Shown in pieces: positions 46,866 through 58,689 of a DNA stretch of 64,000 bases (positions within the stretch are counted from its first letter, which is position 1; each line of letters opens with the position of its first letter). The notes under the pieces were generated by a model. That model saw only the letters and a program-made list of their open reading frames with translations, searched no databases and was not told the DNA's origin. The position numbers and the translations under genes were made by a program. The stretch is from Bolinopsis microptera. Its lineage: Eukaryota; Ctenophora; Tentaculata; Lobata; Bolinopsidae. The DNA lies in the NCBI RefSeq assembly GCF_026151205.1, contig NC_087072.1:9545669-9609668 (forward strand). Direction: 5' to 3'.

Positions 46866-47636
46866 AAGAGTTATTACTTATTATAAGAGACTATTTCATT
46901 ATATAATCATTGTTACGATTTCGTATAATTTTTTGTGACAATGTAAACATCAACTGATCTTAACTTGCATCAACTACATTGTCATCATGTAAAGTTTTCC
47001 CGCCTTTCAAACCAAAATCAGATATAAATAATTCGCCCAAAATTTTAAATTCCATATATTGTGACAGAATTAACCTCATTGTGCCTGTATTAGCTTACTA
47101 TTCAAAGCAACATATTTTAGGGCTATGATTGGTACTCCGTACTTGGTAGATCAACCATCAAATAATGAGTAAAAAGGGTTTTGAGGACACCTCACAGTAG
47201 AATAGAGGTATGGTATTCTGAGTGTGACAAAGTTACCTAAATATTGCCTTGTAACCGTTCGATCCGTGCCCTTTAACCAATGTTGTATCATAATTGTTAG
47301 ATTGACCTAATCTACTATGTTTCAGACCAAGGAATGATAATTAGACAACTGCAGTTAAATAAGTCACACAAAATGTGACATTTGAACCATTATAGTGCCT
47401 AACAACAATAGATTTTCTTTCTGAGCAGTGCATATGGGAGTATGGGTTACGCGGCTAATGTTCAGAACTTCTGAACGTGCTAGGTTAATAGATGTCAAAA
47501 TTAAGCCACTATCGTCAAAAACGCTATTATTTTTGTTTACCAATATCCTCAAACTCAAATGAACGTGTCCATATATGGGGTACCCGGGGTACGAGTTAAC
47601 GAACAGTGTTCGTGTCCTTCCACAACCCCCTGTTAC

Positions 47637-47787
47637 CTGTGTTTCTGTCGGGGTAGCCTAATTCATCCGTTAGAATCGCAGAGTTAGCGGAGCTCATGAT
47701 ATCTCGCGACGTATGCTGCATGAACGGTGCAAGACTTGCGCCGTTCGTTTCAGCATCCAGTTGCGAGTGCTTGCCCATCGAAAACAT
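47637..47787 (-). CDS. Candidate first coding exon of an unidentified gene
   Basis: ATG at 47787 opens 50 codons (MFSMGKHSQLDAETNGASLA ... DELGYPDRNT), ending at a donor CAG|GTAACA at 47636. The stretch is richer in G+C than its surroundings and codon-like, with no repeats. No next exon was found downstream on the minus strand, which is filled with LINEs, so any continuation would need a long intron. No family recognised. Confidence 0.35.
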
Positions 47788-50160
47788 GATTAGTGATTGT
47801 GGATTTTATTGATATTACTGATTATCCATCATATTCAGTATTAATGTTATCCATTATTTATTTATTGACATCCTTCAGTCTCCAAAACGAGGTGTGAAGG
47901 TAAATTAACTTTGAGCCTTGTTTTGGCGACTGCTTAATCGATGGGCAAGTAGGTATTTGTTTTTTAGCAGTGTTGAACATTGAAACAATTATAAAATGTT
48001 TATTTTTATCTTATATAACGTACAATATGAATGACATATGCTATAGTGACGTAACATATATAGTGCAAAGAATTAGTAACTTGCGAGATGTGATTTAGTG
48101 ATAATCGACGTTAACATTTTGCAGTTTACAGTTGCACAATGTTGACGTCGATTGTTATACTGACATTTATCTGAATTTAATACAAGTACATGTCACATAT
48201 AAATTGGGTAGCTGAATGAAACTCGTGCCTCAAAATTTTCCGTTATTAGCATTGCAGTGTCCACGCCCTGTACTGCGTTAACGACCAAAATTTTCCCAAT
48301 ATGCAATTATTATTTTGCTTCTAAAATTCTCTGATAATTAATAATATATCGTGACATGTAATTGTAAGATAACAAACCTCGTGCTCGCGACGCTTACATC
48401 TGCACCTGAGAATCTCTCAGCAATGTGTGGCTGTCTGCGCGGCGGGCTGTGTATCGTGAATATAGCTGAATTTAAATTTAGATTTATTTGTAAATGTATA
48501 ATAATATTAAATATGTATTGATTGTTTTGTGGTAAATAAAAATTTTGTTTTACTAATTGAAAATTGAAAAATAGCGGCAGAAATGAGAAATAGAAACCTG
48601 GACATTAATTAGCAAATCTGAGATTGTTTATAAAATCTAATTCATTTAATTCGACGAGAAAGATAGCCTATAAAGCCTAAAAGTAAATTTAAAGCATTAC
48701 AGAAACAGAAAACAAAAAACACAGTTTGACATGATATCAGAAAGAAAAAAAAAGAAAAGGGGGACCCGGGACCCTCAACCCATGTAGCTAAGACACATAA
48801 CAACAAGAAGGCAAAATGGTTTTTCCAGCTTGCGCGTTTGTAAAGGTGCATGGCATGAACTTTGTAGGTTTACAACCTACCAGGACGCGCGTCGAGTTGG
48901 ACTCGTCGACGGTCCAATATATGGAACAGATAGTTTACGAGTATCACCCGTTAACATGAACTAATTAATTAAATTGCCAAAGCTTATAACATATAAGCGG
49001 TGGGTATGGGAGTCCGGCGCGGCCCTTGAAATCATTTTGTCCGTAAAATATTACACGATATAAGACCTATGGCTATAGTAAATTATTTGGAAAATTGTAA
49101 ATACGATAAAAATAATTTTAATTAAATAAGATTACCTAAAAGAAAATTGGCATTATTTGATGTGCGGCGCGGCCCAGAAGTGCATCGCGGTATACTTATA
49201 AAATAATATAATCGAGCTTTATTTTAAAAATTTCTCAAGTTCAATAGTTTACATTTTAAAAGTTATTTTGCAGTTTTTCTGGATTTCCTTTTATCTATTA
49301 CTTTGAAGTTGTCCATTACACTTAATTTTACGGCAAACTTAAACTATTTTTACCACATTATTACAATAAATTACACAATAGTACCATGAAAATTTGACCG
49401 AATGGCTTATTATTATTAACTGGTTCACCTTGGGGGGTTTTTTAAAATCATTTTCACTTAATAATAATAGTAATTCTATACAGTTACATAATTGAAACAA
49501 TCATGGTTCCTTATTATTATATTGTGGGCAGAGTATATGTGTCTTTTTACTTAAATGAGGCACTATCCAACAACTGCACTTAATTTTAGATACATGTTTT
49601 GTCTCTTAAAGTTGCTAAAAGATAAGTGGAACATTTTATTGTTGAATCTATCTGCACTCTAATATCGTCCAATATTATAAAGTGTATTTGAGTTGCCTCT
49701 CTTAATCCAAACCATTCTTATTTCCTGCCTCCTTTTAAAAACTTTAAATCTCTATTTTGTGTTTAACAAATTTTAGGACAAAACTACATCAGGAACCTGT
49801 TCATTCGGCCCACTCATTTCTTGCCAGATCGACACTAATTCGATGAATTAAAGAGCTGAGCTTATTGAGCTGCAACAGTACATTTCACTGTTAAAATGTA
49901 ATGCACTGCTGAAAATTTTAAGGCTCTGGCTCATTCAAGAGCTGCGTGAGAATCATGTGATCCACATTGTCAACAGCGACAGGATCTAGTCAGCTCATGG
50001 GATCGACCGATTAGGTTCTCGGTTCTCAACTGTTTGCTAACGATTTGAGTCAGCAGCTCTGTTATCAAGTACCCAATTAGCACATGCACATTAAATTGCT
50101 CATGACTCATGTGAGGTTTCAAACTAATAACTAGGTTATACCAAGCTCAGCATCACATTA
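47788..50160. other. Intergenic, no gene seen
   Basis: About 2.4 kb of AT-rich DNA with isolated CpG-rich patches (48370-48450, 48870-48910, 49010-49030, 49160-49180). ORFs are below 70 codons and lack motifs. Confidence 0.5.
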
Positions 50161-50169
50161 TGTTCACTT

Positions 50170-50945
50170 TGGGAGCAAGAACAAGTCAATCAGTGGGGTA
50201 ATGAAGGCCCCCGCCGACCCCGGTTGGGGGCCTTCAACCTGGATTTACAACAACCTCCTAACCAGCAAGCTCTCCTGGGACCTGATGATCTACAATCTCC
50301 CGGTTAGTTTCGTCAAAGATCTTGAAGCAATATGTACGAAGTATCTGAAGAAATGGCTAGGTGTAACAAAGACAATTACTGTCAGTGTGCTTTATAGAAA
50401 TAAGGATTGCTTTGGATTAAACCTTAAACGACTGTTGGACTTATACAAGTTCCTTCAGGTGTCTAAAGGTAACTTTCTAAAGAGCAGCAAGGATCCTAAA
50501 GTTAAGGAGGTCTATGAGCACAGGGCCAAGAGCCAAGAAGGGAGCAGTCAGTGGGGTTACACCAATGAGCTGAGTGCTAGAGAAAGAGATCTTTACTTCA
50601 GAGAGTTAGTAGGAGTAACAGTGCAAGGCAGGATGGGCTTGGGATCCAAGAGGAGTGTAGCCAGTGAAAAGGAAAAACTGAAAGAACTGGTAGCTCACAT
50701 CTCAGAGCAGGATATCCTGTTGACACTGGTAGACAAGGGAGTCCAAGGACAATTCTTAACATGGGAAAACACCATGCAGCTAGAATTAGGTTGGAACAAC
50801 CTTATTTACAACTACAAGATGAGCCCTGCTCTACTTAAGTTCCACCTCAATGCAACCCATGACGTTGCAAATACTCCAGCAAACATGAGCCTGTGGAACT
50901 ATGCTGACACAGGACGCCTGCCACGCCCCACTCGAATGAACTAGA
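50170..50945 (+). mobile_element. LINE fragment, post-RT region
   Basis: Frame 50201-50944 reads SWDLMIYNLPVSFVKDLEAI ... YLKKWLGVTKTI ... LYRNKDCFGLNLKRLLDLYK ... RELVGVTVQGRMGLGSKRS ... FHLNATHDVANTPANMSLWN. This is the conserved segment that follows the RT in a LINE group common in invertebrates and fish ('...KWLGLP', 'GR-GLG', 'SPANLxxWG'). The palm domain and the final Cys/His block are missing on either side. It is a single open frame with no stop, yet a fragment. Confidence 0.65.
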
Positions 50946-51155
50946 GATCTGAATATTGGTCACAGACTCTAGAGGTTTTACCCTATAACCCCTGTAAATG
51001 ATAAATGACATTTTCAAAACGTTCTTGATGAATTTAACACTGACCACTTGGTTACCTTTTCTGTGACACCCTGTTTACTGTACATAGTGTATACTATACA
51101 AAGAAAATTTCATGTAACATAATTGTAATATAACGATTGTCTCAGAAAGGTATTG

Positions 51156-52830
51156 ATGTCAAGTCAAAAGACAGCTGATTTGATTGAAAAGGATGTAGAA
51201 ACAATAAAGAGGACCGTAACAACTCTTAAAAAGAAAGATGAGGAGATTTTGGACCTTCTGTTGAAAACAAAAATGTTACTTGATAGGCAGAAGATAGAGG
51301 ATATTAAACTTACTGTAAGTAAAACATTAGCTCAATAGTCAGTGTGCTTGCTTGTAAACTCTGTAGAGCTCTACTAAGGGCATTTTGAATGACTTTGTCA
51401 TTTAATAGAAAATGGGAAATTTGAATTATCAATATCAAATAAAGGTAACACTTGTGTGGCCTAAAATTATATCCTAATAAGAGCAAGTTCAGTTTTTGAT
51501 AACATGTTTTCTGTCTAAGTAAACATAACAATGAGATATTCATGAGGTGCATAATATGTATACCTTAGTCGGTAATATTATGGGGGGATGGGGGGGGGGG
51601 GGGGAAATTATCGGTGTTAAAAATATGGACTGTTATAAATATGGTTCTTTGGCCCGAAAAGAACCAAATTTGACCCCCACACTTTTAACTGCGACTTTCC
51701 TTTCATGAAAAATCGAAAATCGAAAATATTGATCAAATTTTTTCGCAATTATAACCACATTGCCGCTTTCGCACCAAATTTAATATTTTTTCATTAGATA
51801 TCCAATCCCTATCAGGTGTTAAAGTATATTTATTCTGTTACACATGGAGCGTTATTTTAGAATGTGGGGCTGACTGCTATCGAAATCTAGTGATTAAAAT
51901 TCAGTGGTCAGTTGCATCGTGTAAATATTCACAAGCTCCCCTATAAGTATATGTTTTAGCCCGTACAGCTTACGAATTGTACACTGCAATGAAACAGCTG
52001 GTGCTGAACTTTTATTATTCATCTGAAGTTGCTGATCTGAAATTTAAATTGAAATTGTTCCTAGTTAACCCCTCTAATTGAAAGGATGGGGGAATAGTAG
52101 ACTTTTTGAACCAGAACTAGCTTCAATTCAGCAAACAATAACGTAAGCATACTTCTGGACGTGCATGAAAGAAACGTTAAGCATAATATGACTGATATAC
52201 CAAAATTTAAATTATGGGGGGTACAAATATGGACTGTTATAAATATGGTTCTTTGGCCCGAAAAGGACCAATTTAGACCCCCCATAATATTACCGACTAA
52301 GGTAATGTAAAGCTGTAGCCTGTGTAGTGTCCTGTGTTTACTTTCACAGTTTTCTGTCGAGCAAGGTACTGTGGCAGTTCTTGTCATTTTACAAAGCCCA
52401 CAAACATGAAAAAGGTTTATCACTGCAATTACGTTTATTAAGTCTCTATAATCACACTGCTGCAGGTTCTAGAAGTTGAAGATGATGAAGAGGATGCACC
52501 CATTTTTGAACCTGAAATTATTGTAGAAACTTGGGAGCAAAAGGCTGAGCAACTTGTAAGTTTTCTAAAATCTCATTCAACATTTACTTGAATAAACGTA
52601 GTATGGCAGATTCTCCTCAGAGCCTATATTTGTTGTTTTTATGACCTTATCGATTGTCAATTGTGGTTTTATAAACAAACAAAATGTAGGATACGTGAGC
52701 TATCTAGCTCATGTTACCCCAATTGCTTGATCACGATGTTTCATTTCAGGAGCAACTTACCCAGACCATAAGATATGAGTTTATGGAAATTCTCAATAGA
52801 AGTCAAGAAGAGAGTGCCGCCAGTAATTGA
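51156..52830 (+). CDS. Small coiled-coil protein, 109 aa, 3 exons, unidentified
   Basis: Exons 51156-51314, 52466-52555 and 52750-52830 are joined by canonical GTAAGT donors and pyrimidine-AG acceptors, all phase 0, total 330 bp. The protein starts MSSQKTADLIEKDVETIKRT, is strongly helical and Lys/Glu-rich (residues 5-50, coiled coil), has an acidic centre (VEDDEEDAPIFEPEIIVETW) and ends with a second short helix. The consistent phase and absence of stops argue for a real gene. I do not recognise the family; small subunits of scaffold complexes look like this. Intron 1 contains a MITE. Upstream non-coding exons are possible. Confidence 0.65.
51563..52302. mobile_element. Tc1/mariner-type MITE, 740 bp, TA target duplication
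   Basis: Perfect 25-bp terminal inverted repeats lie at 51563-51587 and 52278-52302, starting CCTTAGTCGG, with TA on both outer sides. Inside each end there is also a near-identical stretch of about 40 bp in the same orientation (51622-51663 and 52226-52266, containing TTTGGCCCGAAAA). Next to the left repeat is a run of 15 G (51590-51604). There is no transposase frame, so it is a non-autonomous element. It sits in intron 1 of the small coiled-coil gene. Confidence 0.85.
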
Positions 52831-53631
52831 GAATTTAGGACCACAATAATCAGGGCCAGGATACGAGCTTTTTGGGGTTTAAGCTCTTGAGGGTTTCAGT
52901 AATCTGGCAGTTCTTGCTTTATTTGTTTTCTTCCTTTTTAAGAACAACTTCATGGAGAATGAAATTTCATTTCAACTGCTAAGCTCTTTTTCTGATTTTT
53001 GGTTACTTTTAGAATTAACGTAGCTCAGAAAATATTATGTACATTTATTTTCATATTTCGTATTTGTTTTTTATTTAATTGTTCTGTATAATTTGAATCT
53101 TGAACTTAAATCTGTGATGGGCACATAGCTATACAACTAAGATTTTGCTTTAGATATTCAAGATTTTATGATATCACAACAACAGTATCTACTATCAATA
53201 GAGATCGGTTTGTTGTATCAATGAGTAAAATTGACTCAGTTGATAAAGATTCCTTTAATTAATCTAGTAGTTCTAGAAAGTTTAGATTTTAGTGTCTTTG
53301 GTAGCATGCAATCATATTGAACAGCTTGTAGCTGTTATACCTTAAAACAGAATGTGTCCCGGAATGTATGTGTTATTATATTTTTACAATGCAATTTAAC
53401 AATTCTTATTTCATTAAATATATTTTCATTTCAGTATCAAATTGTTTGTTTTATTTACAGTGACGTGTAAATGACTTTGAAAACAATTGTAATAAATGTA
53501 TTACCATGTCTAACTTGCATCAAAGATTGATTCATATTCTGATGTTGGTCCAAAAATGAGCTGTAATTATACAATTATTGGCATGTATTTCTTAACTAAC
53601 CAACAATCCCGACAGGTGTATAGATAGTATC
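52831..53631. other. Spacer between coiled-coil gene and RINT1
   Basis: 3' UTR of the upstream gene and promoter/5' UTR of RINT1. AT-rich, no coding signal. An acceptor-like CCCGACAG lies at about 53608-53615, 17 bp before the RINT1 ATG. Confidence 0.5.
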
Positions 53632-55633
53632 ATGAACGAAGAGGAAGCTTTATATCTTGATCAGCTGACCTCAATCTCCGACGTTCCAGCCTCCCTGCAA
53701 CACTTCCACAACGATTACGAAGATGCCAAAGCGAAGCTGAGTGTCGTTGCTACAGATACGGCGGCAGTGCACAGAACGCACAAAACAAAGTTACACAAAG
53801 ATATCAGAGAAGCAAGGAAGTACATAAGGCTAGGCGAGGACTTGGTGGAGAGTACTGATGCAGTCCGCCAGACACCCAGCGAGGAGCTTCTCGGCAAACT
53901 GGCTGCTGTCGATCAATTCAGTAAGATTGCTAAATATCTTGACTGGGTCAAGTTCCTGAACGAAGCTGTAAACTTTTTAGATAAGCGACAAAACAAGGAG
54001 AGCTGGAAGAAGTGTCTCCCGATATATGATGAGTTGAATTGTTATTCTAGTCTTGTGGAGGACACTGCATGTGCTAATCTGAAGCGGGTTATGGTAGCAG
54101 AGTGTCGGAAAAGATACAAGATACTTACTGAGATGGCTTTGAAATCATTCGGTCCAGTGAATTGGAAAAATATAAACCAGGAAACTATTCCTGGTATTTT
54201 AGAGAATGTGAAATTCCTGTTTAAATTATCAGAACCGTTATGTCATGGGAAACCCAATCTGAAACTGGGCTTAAAATACATTTTCAGCCACTTTGAGCTG
54301 CAGTTTAAGTTTCACTTCATGAGAAAAGTCAAGACAAACGACATCAAGAAACCTGAGTGGTACTTTACAAAACTGCTGTCCTGGATACGCGAGTTCAAGG
54401 ACAAGTTCCAAACACACTTCGGTGTTTTGTTTGAGAACGAAAATAATGCAACTATCACAGCTCTGTTTGTGGAACACTATTGTGAGTTTGCTGTACTGAA
54501 ACTCAATGAAGATATCCCTAAACTGGATGATGGATTGTTCACTCATTACATTGACGAAGTCATCAAATTCCACAAAGAGCTCAAGGACCACATCCCTCTT
54601 TCCCATTTTAAGTCTCCAATACTGAACCTCTTCACAGAAGAAAAGACTTTAAACAGGTGGTTACAATTGGAGACAATATCCTCCTTCAAATTTCTCACAA
54701 ATGTGGAGGCAGATGAACATTGTTTCGAAGAGAGGGAGAGTGGTAGTGGGTATCCAATACCCTCCATGTGCGTCAGAGTGTTGACATCGGTGAAGGCTGT
54801 AGGAGAAAGAGTAAAAGTGTTCCCATCTCTAGCTCTCAACAATTCATTCTACTCCCTCCAATGTGATCTCTTGAAAGAGTTCATGATTCATTTATCAGAC
54901 AAGTTACAAAAGTTGGACCCACAAAGACCCCAAGTTTTACCTGGTAGTAAATAGCGTGGTGTACATTTTGGCGATCCTAGAGGAATGGAGCTACGATCAG
55001 CATTACATCAAGGTATCCAAGTTCGAGGGTGACAAGGCTCCCTTTTCTCACATCAGCGATTCCTATGAACTTCTTCAACAAGATTTACAGGACTCCCTAG
55101 AATCCTCTATATCGAGTAAAGTGAACAGTTTGCTTAGCGGATACTTCAAGAAAAACTGGATGCTCCCCAATAAACTGGATACTATAACTCCTTCCTGCTC
55201 AGCTGGACTTATGGAGTTACAACAGTCTCTAGCAAGTCTATCTGCCTCTCTTGCGCCTGATAACTTCCTTAATATCTGGAGTAACCTTGCCAGCTCTTTA
55301 CAGCTGACCTTTACTAACAAGATCCTCTTCAAATCACAGTTTAATATAGCGGGAGCTCAACAGTTCAAACAAAAAATTTATTTTTTGGGGGGGGGGGGGG
55401 GGGAACCCATGGCAGCGTTTTGTGGAATATTTTATGAGTATTGCTCTCCGAGTTACTTTGCGAGGCTGAACAGTAATTTAGAAGTTTTGACACTGCCGTG
55501 TGAGACTGCCAGATTGTGGAAGGGTGAGGGGACGACTAGTTTAGACAATCTCACAGATCTTTTGCAGGAGCGAAATATAGTTCTGCCAACCTCTGACGTT
55601 TTAAAGATTTTGAAGCTCAGATCAGACATTTAA
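53632..55633 (+). CDS. RINT1: RINT1 homologue, about 665 aa, single exon with one frameshift
   Basis: ATG at 53632 opens 440 codons. The N-terminal half is helical/coiled (residues 20-110). The RINT1/TIP20 domain follows, with FKFHFMRKVKTNDIKKPEWY, LNEDIPKLDDGLFTHYIDEV, and the LQCDLLKEF-type helix. RINT1 with ZW10 and NAG forms the NRZ tether for Golgi-to-ER vesicles. At about 54925-54945 (run ACCCC) the frame shifts; KFYLVVNSVVYILAILEEW continues the conserved 'NAVNYISTVLADW'-like block to the stop at 55631. A 17-base G run at 55387-55403 inserts a Gly tract (FLGGGGGE) between AGAQQFKQ and MAAFCGIFYEYC where relatives have no such insert. The shift may be a sequencing error or polymorphism, since everything downstream is conserved. 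Total length is shorter than human (about 790). Confidence 0.85.
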
Positions 55634-56146
55634 TTGGGATTTATATCGAATTTTAACCTCGGCTTTTGGATCGAATTTTAATGTCTGACTTGAATTATGA
55701 AAATTTGATTTGTCATTTGTCAGGTGTAAGATAAAGAAATCACCTTTTTTGTTAAATGACCTCTACGTTTTTGCATGAATTTTTTATGGGTTAATGATTT
55801 TGATGACTTTTGAATTTCATTTAATTAAATACTCTGTACTTCCCTAAACGATCTGTGTTCTTTAATATTGAATAATGAATTCTCTCGGGTATTTTTACTC
55901 AAATTTGTATGACCTAACTAATTTTATTATCGTGCATTGATACACTTTAACGCGTTTACGTGGTTCCAAGTGTCCCCATATTTGGAATCCAATACATATC
56001 GTAACTTTGAATAATTTCAGAACATTCTACCCTCAATTTTATTTATCACAGTTTTATCTTTGTCTAGAGTCGTTGTGTTTGCTTTTAAAATGACCTCAAA
56101 TATCCGAGAGTCTTATTATAAACTTGTCTATAGGTTCCCTGCCAAG
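55634..56146. other. RINT1 3' UTR and promoter region of next gene
   Basis: AT-rich with no ORF. It ends at a well-placed start codon (GCCAAGATGG) of the next plus-strand gene. Confidence 0.5.
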
Positions 56147-58689
56147 ATGGATGTCGACCAGTAAGTATTGATAAATATTTCATTATAAAGTTTAAACTTA
56201 ATTCTCTGATAATTGTTTACGGGTAGCTTATCAATAGAATTAATCAACGCTTATATCAGGGGAAGACTTATCAAAGTAACATATCAACTCGTGATTTTTA
56301 TATTGAGATGTTGGTTTATAGCCGGACGGCGGACATTTTCAAACATTTCAAACATTTAGTCGCACTTCCCAATCTCTTATTTCAAGACTTTTTAGAATTT
56401 ATTGACAACTCTTTTATTTACTGTAAATCAAAATTAAATTTGTCATAAAAACACAAATAGTTGTACATATCATAATACACTGCACACGGTGCTTATATAT
56501 TAACTGAAACAGTAAATCTAAAACGTTATTTCCTTAAAACGGAAATATTACAGTAATACTCTTTGATTCGATCCGTTAGTTTCTGAACCAAGTATGTCTA
56601 GCGAGATAATAAAAGTTAATCCTGTGATTAACCTTGTAATTCAAACACTGGTCAACAAAGTCTCTAGCTTGGAATCTTGTAAGTCCCACTCAACAACCTT
56701 CCTCCAACAATAGCATCCTTCTTCAGATAAGGAGGGTCATTTTCAGGAGGGTGTAAGCCAGACATCCGATACTCACAAACTGCAGCAGGTTGTACTGATC
56801 GCACCCTGATGTAGTATTCTGAGGAACATACCCCTCAGTACCTGGGAATTGTGGCGTACAATGTACATTGTCGTGATGGCTGAAGTGATTCCAAAGTCTA
56901 TGGAGTTGATGTTGTCCTGATCTAGGGTTGTATAGAATGTTCTCGTCCTTTATGTCTCTATGATCCACACCGACTGAGTGAAGGTATTTGCTCACTTGAA
57001 TGGACTTGTCTGATAAATAATCGGTGTAATGCTGAATTATAGGACACGATTTCATCGCACTTTAAACAAGGCCAGGTATCAGGATCGTTCTCCATCACGG
57101 ACATCCAGAAGTCTTGTTCAGGAACAGGTCACTCAGCTGCACGATAGAGGGAGGTCAGCTTTCTCCAGAGGAGGATCTCGTCAGGATGTCATTTGTCTGC
57201 GGGGGCACCAGCGACTTCCGGCTGTATTCCTGTCGTGAACTATCTTGACAGCGGTAGGTGCTACAGTTGTCTTATTCTCGCATAATAAAACACAGTTCCG
57301 TACCCTCCTTGTCCAGTTTGTCTACGCAGTGTGTAGGCACAAAGAAAGGAATCCAGGAGCTGGCTATCAGATTTTTTCTCAAGAAAACCGAAACATTTTG
57401 TTGAATTTGTTGAATGAAGATGTAACTAGTAGATGTGGAAATGTAGATAACTTGTAATGGGTCCTTGAGGATTATATACCATTGTAACTGGTTGGATTAG
57501 GCAAGGCCGGGTTTTCAGACACTAGACTGGAGTCTACGTTGGAAAATTGTCTAACAAGGATTGGGTAATCGCGTGATCAGAATCTTGTGATCAGCCTCTT
57601 GATCACGTGATTAGTGTTTTAATCACGTGACCTGCCCTTTAGTTATTAGAAACCTTATCATGAAGTAACATGACCGAAACCTTGTCAGTAGTCAGGTGTT
57701 GCCATGTCATCTGATACTGAGAACCTCGTTAATCAGCCAGTGTTTCGACAAGTTGTTATATTCGCCTTATAATTGCATTATAAGTACGATCACTTTCCAA
57801 AAATAGAAAAAAAGAAAAAAAGAAAGTATTTAGGCACTCCGAATTCAATTTATTTAAATGCTGGTTTCGACTGAGCTGGATCATACCTGTGTACCGTTTT
57901 AACTGCGACAGTGGAATCCCGGCCAAAGGCCGAGTTACACTTGTACTTTATAATATCATACCATAAATCCAATACACAAAACTATGTAAAGCTACATTAA
58001 TAAAGTTACTAAAGTTGATACAAATCGAATTATATCACGATTTCTTTTTTATAAGAGCTTTCTTTTCAGGTCACTTATCACTGAAGCTGACAATTTCATC
58101 TCTAAGCTAGGTAAGTCAAGGATTGTCGTAGAATTGATGTTAATTGTCGCATATGAGTTAAGACGAAGAAACCGCCATATAATAATGTTCACACTTTACC
58201 CGAGATCAACGGCCTGACTTCACGTTTGGGACAGCCGTGTCCAGTTTAGTTGTGTGTTGTAACGCGCCGAATATAATTTTGTAAAGTACAACGCGCGATG
58301 CACATACGTTTTTGACTTTTTCTGGCAATTTATGGCTCAAAAGGCGTAGTCTTCTTCATTCGAAACCAAGTTACCATAGCTACGGGTCAAGAATAATCAA
58401 TTGCTACCGTCTTCCGGTCAAAAACTGTATTAAGTCCTAAATTAGGACACTTGACTCCTTAATACTCGCGTTACAACGCTCATATTACTTCCTGCGTCAT
58501 TATCGCACTCCATAGTTACAATTACAATAGACTGTTATAGCTCGCTACAATCACCGTGTTTAACTCTTATAATATTACACTCGCATGCTACATTTCCTCT
58601 TAATACGATCCATTTCAGACGATTGCAGGATAGATAGTAGGATACTATTCAAGGACAGGCTGGTTACACTATCGGAGAACACTGGAAAG
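56147..58689 (+). CDS. N-terminal exons of an unidentified gene (42 codons, continues)
   Basis: Three short exons fit together: 56147-56160 (ATG in strong Kozak context, donor GTAAGT), 58070-58110 (acceptor TTTTCAG, donor GTAAGT) and 58619-58689 (acceptor ATTTCAG, donor GTAGGT). Phases match and the total is 126 bp without a stop: MDVDQSLITEADNFISKL, then DDCRIDSRILFKDRLVTLSE. No later exon was found before the opposite-strand GPCR, so the rest may lie beyond it or beyond the window. Family not recognised. Intron 1 (1.9 kb) carries a kinase pseudogene on the other strand. Confidence 0.5.
56725..57240 (-). pseudogene. Ser/Thr kinase pseudogene, PIM-like (CAMK group)
   Basis: One frame carries EILLWRKLTSLYRAAE, a TGA stop, then FWMSVMENDPDTW (hinge-like). 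Further on is the catalytic loop HRDIKDENILYN; the DFG segment (INSIDFGITSA) is in another frame, and the first frame resumes with FPGTEGYVP and VSIGCLAYTLL (the PPE-loop and helix-F region, with APE/PPE lost). HRDIKDENIL is typical of PIM and PASK kinases. At least one stop and two frame changes, and no ATP-binding loop, mean it cannot code for a kinase. It lies within an intron of the plus-strand gene. Confidence 0.75.
57241..58069. other. Rest of intron 1 of the plus-strand gene
   Basis: No exon seen. A cluster of GATCACGTGA-like palindromes lies at 57570-57630. The small ORFs are without motifs. Confidence 0.4.

Larger units (their letters stand above)
35330..47240. repeat. Dispersed degenerate motif GTTTACTTTGTCACA and its reverse complement
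   Basis: Copies on the plus strand start near 35330, 35397, 35468, 35621, 35781, 38397, 38444, 46517, 46678 and 46840. Reverse copies (TGTGACA-rTnAAC) are near 35491, 46933, 47059 and 47223. All lie outside the LINE coding regions, in two blocks (35.3-35.8 and 46.5-47.2 kb) plus the gap between two LINEs at 38.4 kb, and were not noticed elsewhere in the window. The spacing is irregular (about 60-160 bp). It looks like an old satellite or tandem repeat later split by LINE insertions. Function is unknown. Confidence 0.6.

Noticed and set aside
47364..47558. 64-codon minus-strand ORF
   Set aside because: No motif, overlaps the motif-repeat region, and no splice link to the exon at 47637 in phase.
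57029..57238. 69-codon basic plus-strand ORF
   Set aside because: It is the antisense of the kinase pseudogene, whose catalytic motifs are on the minus strand.
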